In this document: piece after piece, positions 59,581 to 64,000 of the stretch
Numbering within the stretch: the first letter of the stretch is position 1
How the letters are laid out: each line of letters opens with the position of its first letter
Assembly: GCF_002127325.2 (NCBI RefSeq)
Contig: NC_035433.2
Coordinates: 87,413,350 to 87,477,349, forward strand
From: Helianthus annuus
Taxonomy: Eukaryota > Streptophyta > Magnoliopsida > Asterales > Asteraceae
Length of the DNA: 64,000 nt
Direction of reading: 5' to 3'
Program-made: the position numbers and the translations under genes
Notes under the pieces: model-generated
What the model was told of the DNA's origin: nothing
Database searches by the model: none
The model's input: the letters and a program-made list of their open reading frames with translations, nothing else

Positions 59581-62500
59581 CTATTTTGTACCACTGGTAC
59601 CCGCGCCATCTTGGCCGCCACCAGCAGTATTCTCCTCTTCTGCATCGGCATACAGCATCCGCAATCGGTCTAGATAATCCATTGCATCTAAGCATTCATC
59701 AAGCTTCTCAACAGAGGAGAGAGACATGTCATAAAATGATGCAACGACCGCCTCAAGAAGCGCTTCGGTGTCCACGTCACGAAACCCGGACCGCTCATCA
59801 GTATAGCCGCCTTTAGACAAAATGTTTATATGGCCGATACAGCGGTTATAACCAGCTTTAAAACCAGCATCACGGGCACGCTGCTTGATCAAGTCTATAC
59901 CAGTTATGGTCTCAGGCGCATCCATGATAGCTTGAACAATCTGCAATAAAAGAACAATAAAATCATCACGTGCTAATCCAAGTAAATACAAAGGCACGAG
60001 ATACTTACATGTGCAATACCGTGACTCCGCATCCACTCACGGTCAGCCTCAAGCTGGTTAAACGAAGAGGTCAGGGCGTCTCTGGCCTCGACAGCCTCAT
60101 TCGCCCGCTCTTCCGCTACAGTCACGCGGGTAGTAATGTCTGCAAGCTTAGCCTCGCGAGTCTGAACCTCAGCCTTTCAAAAGAAAGAAGCAGTTTGCAC
60201 AAAATTAGTAAACATTCTCGAAAGGCAAAAGGAAGAATAAAACAGGAAAAGCAAACCATACCTGGAGGCTCACAACGGTCTGGTTTAAGCGAGTGCGGTC
60301 AACATTCGCTTCATCAAGGGCATTGGCAAAACGGGCCCCCACCTTCTTGGCCTCTTCAAGAGCCTTCGCGGTCCGGGCCTCATCCTCCTTAGCCCTACCT
60401 GCAGCTGCCTCGGCCGCAGCCTTCTCGTTGGCCAAAGCAGCGTTTGCCGCCTTTAAATTGGCCAACTCCTGGCGAGCACGAAACAAATTTTCATTCTGTT
60501 TAGCCAAGATTCTTTCCATGTCTTACGCTCACTGGAAAGTGTTTCTTTCCAAGTCTTACGCTCCTCAGAAAGTAACTTGGCAAGAGTACGCACCTGTTTA
60601 AGCTCGGCGGTTGCAGCCCACTCCTCAGTCTGCTTATGCTTCTCAAAAGCAGCCTTATCTTTTTCAAGTTGCTCCGCACCTGCGCTAGCAGCTCTAACCA
60701 ACTTCTCTGCTCAGCCCGCATCCGTGCAGCTTCTTCCTCCCTCCGACTCAACAACTTATAGTCCTCCATAATGGCGTTCGCCACTATGGAACTTCCCACA
60801 AGCATGGTGGAAAGTTGGTTGATGCGAAGTTCATGGGATGCGGCACGAGCGCGGTCAACTTCAAACGGGGTGCCCAGGCCACCCAAAATTTCCCTACAAG
60901 CGGAAGGATCGTTGGAAATATCATCCCCCTGCATAAAAGTCCAGGGGGGTCGGTGATAACTCGTACTTCGATCCTGTGTGTAAGTGCGGTAATAATACTC
61001 CAATTCAGACTCCCCAGGCTGAATCAGAGGCCCATCATAACACGCACCACCAGAAGAAGAACCAGTAACCTTCTCACCAGCAGGAGACTTCTGCGGCCCA
61101 GCACCAGATTTTTGCTTCCCAGCATCAGAAAACCGTAGATCCAAATTATCAGCATCATTTGGAGAGATCAAGATGTTAGAAGAATCAACGATATCAAAGA
61201 TCTGGGTCGCAACCTTCTCCACAGTCTCCTCCGCCCGCACGGTTGGATCGGGCACCACCTTGACAAAAGGTGCCGCAGTTTCCTTCGGTACCCCCGCTTC
61301 CGCAGCCGTGGTACGCGGGGGAGACGAAGGAGCGTCAAAGATAGAAAAATCTTTGTCTTGCGGTTCTACAAAACAAAGAAAACAACAATTATCAGCAAAC
61401 AAGTTTCAAGTGTGCATACAAAACACTTGCAAAAGTTATACACTTACCAGCAGCAACCGCAGACTTCTGTTGTGTCGGACCAGCCCTTTTGGACTGAAGC
61501 TTCCGACGTTTCACCTCACCAACACCAGCAGTTTTCTGCTCAGGTTGCCTCTTCCCGCCCGCAAGGGTGGAACCCGCAGCAGTCCCACCTGCAGCCGCAC
61601 CACCACCTGGAACACCCAAACCCTCAAGGGTGTCAGATACTACCACGTAATCGGTATATTTGCGGTAACAAGAACGAGAGATACCTGCGGCCTGCGACAC
61701 CAAAGGAGGGGCAGCAGAACCCTCAGTTTTCTCCTTACCGCGACCACGCGCGGGTTTCTTCAACTGCTTCTTCTCGACATGTTTCTTAGGGACAGGTTTT
61801 TCAAACTTCCCCAGATCCCCAAGGGTACCTGCATTTAAACAATCAAGAAAGCAGATTACAAGGGTGAACTTTAAAAACAAGAGAATCTTAGAAGATACCT
61901 TCGCCTTCTGGCACGGGTGCATTCAATATCTCACGCGAAGGAACGCAAAAATTGCCAACAATTTCCAAATTAAAACCTTCCCGTTCCCCACACGCAATCA
62001 AATCAACCTTCCCTTCAAAGTCCGGCTCAAACATCCTCCATAAAGGAGCCTCAGCTGATAAAACACATGCAAAGTCAGTAAGAACGAGTAAAGGGAACAA
62101 AGAAACCGCACAAGGGTGAGAATGCTTACCACCACTCTTCTCCCGCACAACAGGCCTTGCCCTCCTATCCGGCATGGTGAGCATCATTCGCAACACCCAC
62201 AACTGATTGTTATCCAATTTCTTAATTTCAATAGGCCGCAGCCTAGAGAACCAATCCACAGTCTTTGCGGTGGCAACAGGAATATCTTCCCCAGTAACAC
62301 CCACATTAACGTCCCGAAAAGTCATGTTGGCATACACCGCACAGGCTTTAACGTAAAAGAATTTCCTCTTCCACTGGGTCAGACCCTTGGGAGGTGTCAT
62401 CAACTTCAGGCTCCCATGTCGTTGATTAAAAGGAAAAAATCCGGTGTTTACCGTTAACTGGTAAAACCGCCAGAAGTTCTCAACGGTGACGTCCAAACCA

Positions 62501-62892
62501 TGAGCATGGAAAGTGTACTCGAAGTTCCTAATCCGGAACATCCCAGATGGACTCAGTTGGGAAATGTGAAGGTGATAGTATTCTAACACCTCGGCAACAA
62601 ACACCGTCACCGGCAATCGGAGGTTGCCATCGTTAAAAAAGTCGGCCCACAGGGTGATATATCCGGCCGGAGCATCGGCACCGGTGTCACCCTCGTGTGG
62701 GTAGGTGGCACCCCACTCCGACGCCATTTGTATGGTGGTCATTAGGATCTTAAAATGACCCTTGGACCACTTCAGTACCGGTAACCCACCACCGGGAGCA
62801 CCACCGTCATCGTCTTCATCTTCATCAGCCGCTGCCACCGGCTGTTCAGGGTTTTCACCCTCCACATTGTGTGGATTTGATGGTTCAGCCAT
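59581..62892 (-). pseudogene. Antisense six-exon gene of RE7: 'putative gypsy type transposon' protein, with two frameshifts
   Basis: Exons read on the minus strand are 62892-62130, 62054-61899, 61828-61448, 61365-60262, 60173-60009 and 59940-59581. All five introns have GT-AG ends and keep phase. The start ATG (62890-62892) is followed by GCT, the plant consensus; an in-frame extension to 63066 is not favoured. Residues about 80-230 show the conserved region of the plant 'putative gypsy type transposon' (Transposase_28) family (LPVTVFVAEVLEYYHL, TPPKGLTQWKRKFFYVKA). The middle is basic and low-complexity. The 3' half is a long Ala/Glu/Lys coiled coil, and the C terminus ends GAGTSGTK. Exon 4 has two apparent 1-base losses (near 60712 and 60525). 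The exon lengths sum to 2929, so the total is a multiple of three only if both are real losses. Its role is unknown. Confidence 0.8.
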
Positions 62893-63025
62893 AAGAAATG
62901 TAGAAGAAAAGGAAATGAGTACTAAAAACTCAAACCACCTCACCGGAATTTCAAAACACCGTATCGGAGAAGACAGAGGAATCTTTTCTCTCTCAACGGA
63001 ATTTTTTGAAATTTTGAACAAGTGA

Positions 63026-63057
63026 GGGGAAACCACGAACGGTTTCCCCTTATATAC
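63026..63057 (-). promoter_or_regulatory. TATA box and hairpin at the start of the antisense gene
   Basis: On the minus strand TATATAAGG (63056-63048) lies about 160 nt before the ATG. It directly adjoins a perfect 9-bp inverted repeat, GGGGAAACC-acgaac-GGTTTCCCC (63026-63049), which would sit in the first transcribed bases. This suggests a promoter independent of the LTR. Confidence 0.55.
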
Positions 63058-63066
63058 TGATCGCAA

Positions 63067-64000
63067 TTAATGTAGCATGGAAACTGAATCATCACGTTCA
63101 AAAAGAGTGAATTATGCGGCACCACGTGTCAAGCGACGGTTCCGCTGACGGTTACCACGCGCGCGTGGCCGCACACGCGCCTGACATAGGAGACGTTTAC
63201 ACTCCTGCTACAGTGCATTTAATGACCTCGGGCAGTGCAAATGTCCTTTCATTTCAGCACATGCCAGAAAATCTCACCAACTTCCGCCAACTCACACGTG
63301 CGCTCAGCCACGTATACAACAAAAAGTGACAACATTATCCAAACACAAGCGGCATGCGGTTTCTCTGGTATACCGCACCATAACCCATACCGCATGTCGT
63401 TTTTTTACATACCCCTCAAAATAGCTAAAAATTATATCCTTCCATGGTTAAGGGGGTATAAACATGTCCGCACATACCCACGAGCACACGTGGAATATGC
63501 GGAACTGACACACACGAGCCCGTACAGGTGTGTTAGATACTCAGAACCAGCGTTGTTCTTTGGACTGAACCGCATCTCAGAAACAGGTAAACCGCATTGC
63601 CTTCATTCTCTTCAAGCTTCAAATCCCTCCTGTCCGGTTCACAACCACAGAGGGTGCATAAACAACTTCTTCAACAAAAAGAAGGAGAGGAATGTACGTG
63701 CACGCACATCAGCAACCCTGACTCCTGATCCTTCAAGAGCCACATCCGAGCAACACACTTGGTTCAAGTGAGTATGAGGTGACAAAACCGCAGACACTCA
63801 TGAGTCGCTGCGGACACACCCATAGCTCCACAAATGGTTGCTACGGAAGAGCCACAACTAAGTCATCACATAGATGAACGAAGCTACTTCAAGGAAAACT
63901 CCTCGGTATTGGAGTGTGAAGGAAAGTGGCTAAGGAAGAGATGCGGACGAGATCCCCAATGATCATAAGAGATCTCGTCGAACAACAAGCGGCCAAACAG
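63067..64000 (+). other. RE7 3' non-coding region, window end
   Basis: No gene is supported; the small frames (63114-63329, 63235-63771) lack recognisable features. Several 'accgcat', 'gcggt' and 'cacgtg' words are present. The start of the 3' LTR (TGAAGGGGTATGG) was not found, so it lies beyond 64000. Confidence 0.5.

Larger units (their letters stand above)
40878..64000 (+). mobile_element. RE7: Ty3/gypsy Tat-lineage retrotransposon, 3' LTR beyond the window
   Basis: The 5' LTR (40878-41749) is followed by TTGGCGCCCACCG, the primer site usual for Tat-type elements. Then come gag, protease, RT, RNase H, a second archaeal-like RNase H (hallmark of the Tat lineage), integrase (ending 58387), a 128-bp tandem array and an antisense gene. 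RE8 (45332-50765) and a Helitron (52036-57618) are inserted in it. Without these insertions, about 12 kb of RE7 is in view. Gag-pol has several frameshifts and stops. Confidence 0.9.

Overview
The window is plant nuclear DNA, very probably from a eudicot. It holds one complete, intron-containing cytosolic ribosomal protein gene (RPL23/uL14, minus strand, 28866-31121). Almost everything else is transposable elements, mostly Ty3/gypsy LTR retrotransposons with tRNA-iMet primer sites (TGGTATCAGA) and long LTRs. The style of the gag/pol relics suggests a member of the daisy family, but that is only an inference.

Left stack (1-20744). A gag-only copia-like element (RE1, 1-3568) sits inside the 3' end of the pol of gypsy element RE2 (3569-6591, LTR 3811-6591). 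RE2 sits inside the reverse transcriptase gene of RE3 (6592-10606). RE3 and RE5 both sit inside RE4, which is now seen only as two LTR pieces (10607-11397 and 19852-20744). RE5 (11398-19851) is a complete non-coding minus-strand element flanked by the 5-bp duplication tagaa. It belongs to the same LTR family as RE4 but points the other way.

Middle (20745-31360). This gene-space segment carries small DNA transposons (hAT-like and Harbinger-like MITEs), a SINE-like repeat, a 30-bp tandem repeat, microsatellites, one possible small gene (24631-24879) and RPL23. The RPL23 introns have collected at least three MITEs. Its promoter region shows a telo-box and site II motifs, as is usual for plant ribosomal protein genes.

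Right stack (31360-64000). A LINE relic is interrupted by chromovirus-like RE6 (31970-40877, its 3' LTR cut off). RE6 is interrupted by Tat-lineage element RE7 (40878 to beyond the window end). RE7 in turn is interrupted by the pol-less gypsy element RE8 (45332-50765, target duplication tcaac) and by a Helitron (52036-57618) that begins TC, ends CTAG and lies exactly between A and T. The Helitron carries fragments of at least five host genes: SUMO-activating enzyme subunit SAE2, stromal HSP70, nucleolin, a FtsH protease (FtsH11-like) and SAC3A-like.

RE7 is the most unusual unit. Downstream of pol it has a 128-bp tandem array and then, on the opposite strand, a six-exon gene with its own TATA box that encodes a 'putative gypsy type transposon' protein. 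No autonomous, intact element is visible. Most inactivating stop codons in the pol and gag genes look like C-to-T or G-to-A changes, as expected for methylated, silenced repeats.
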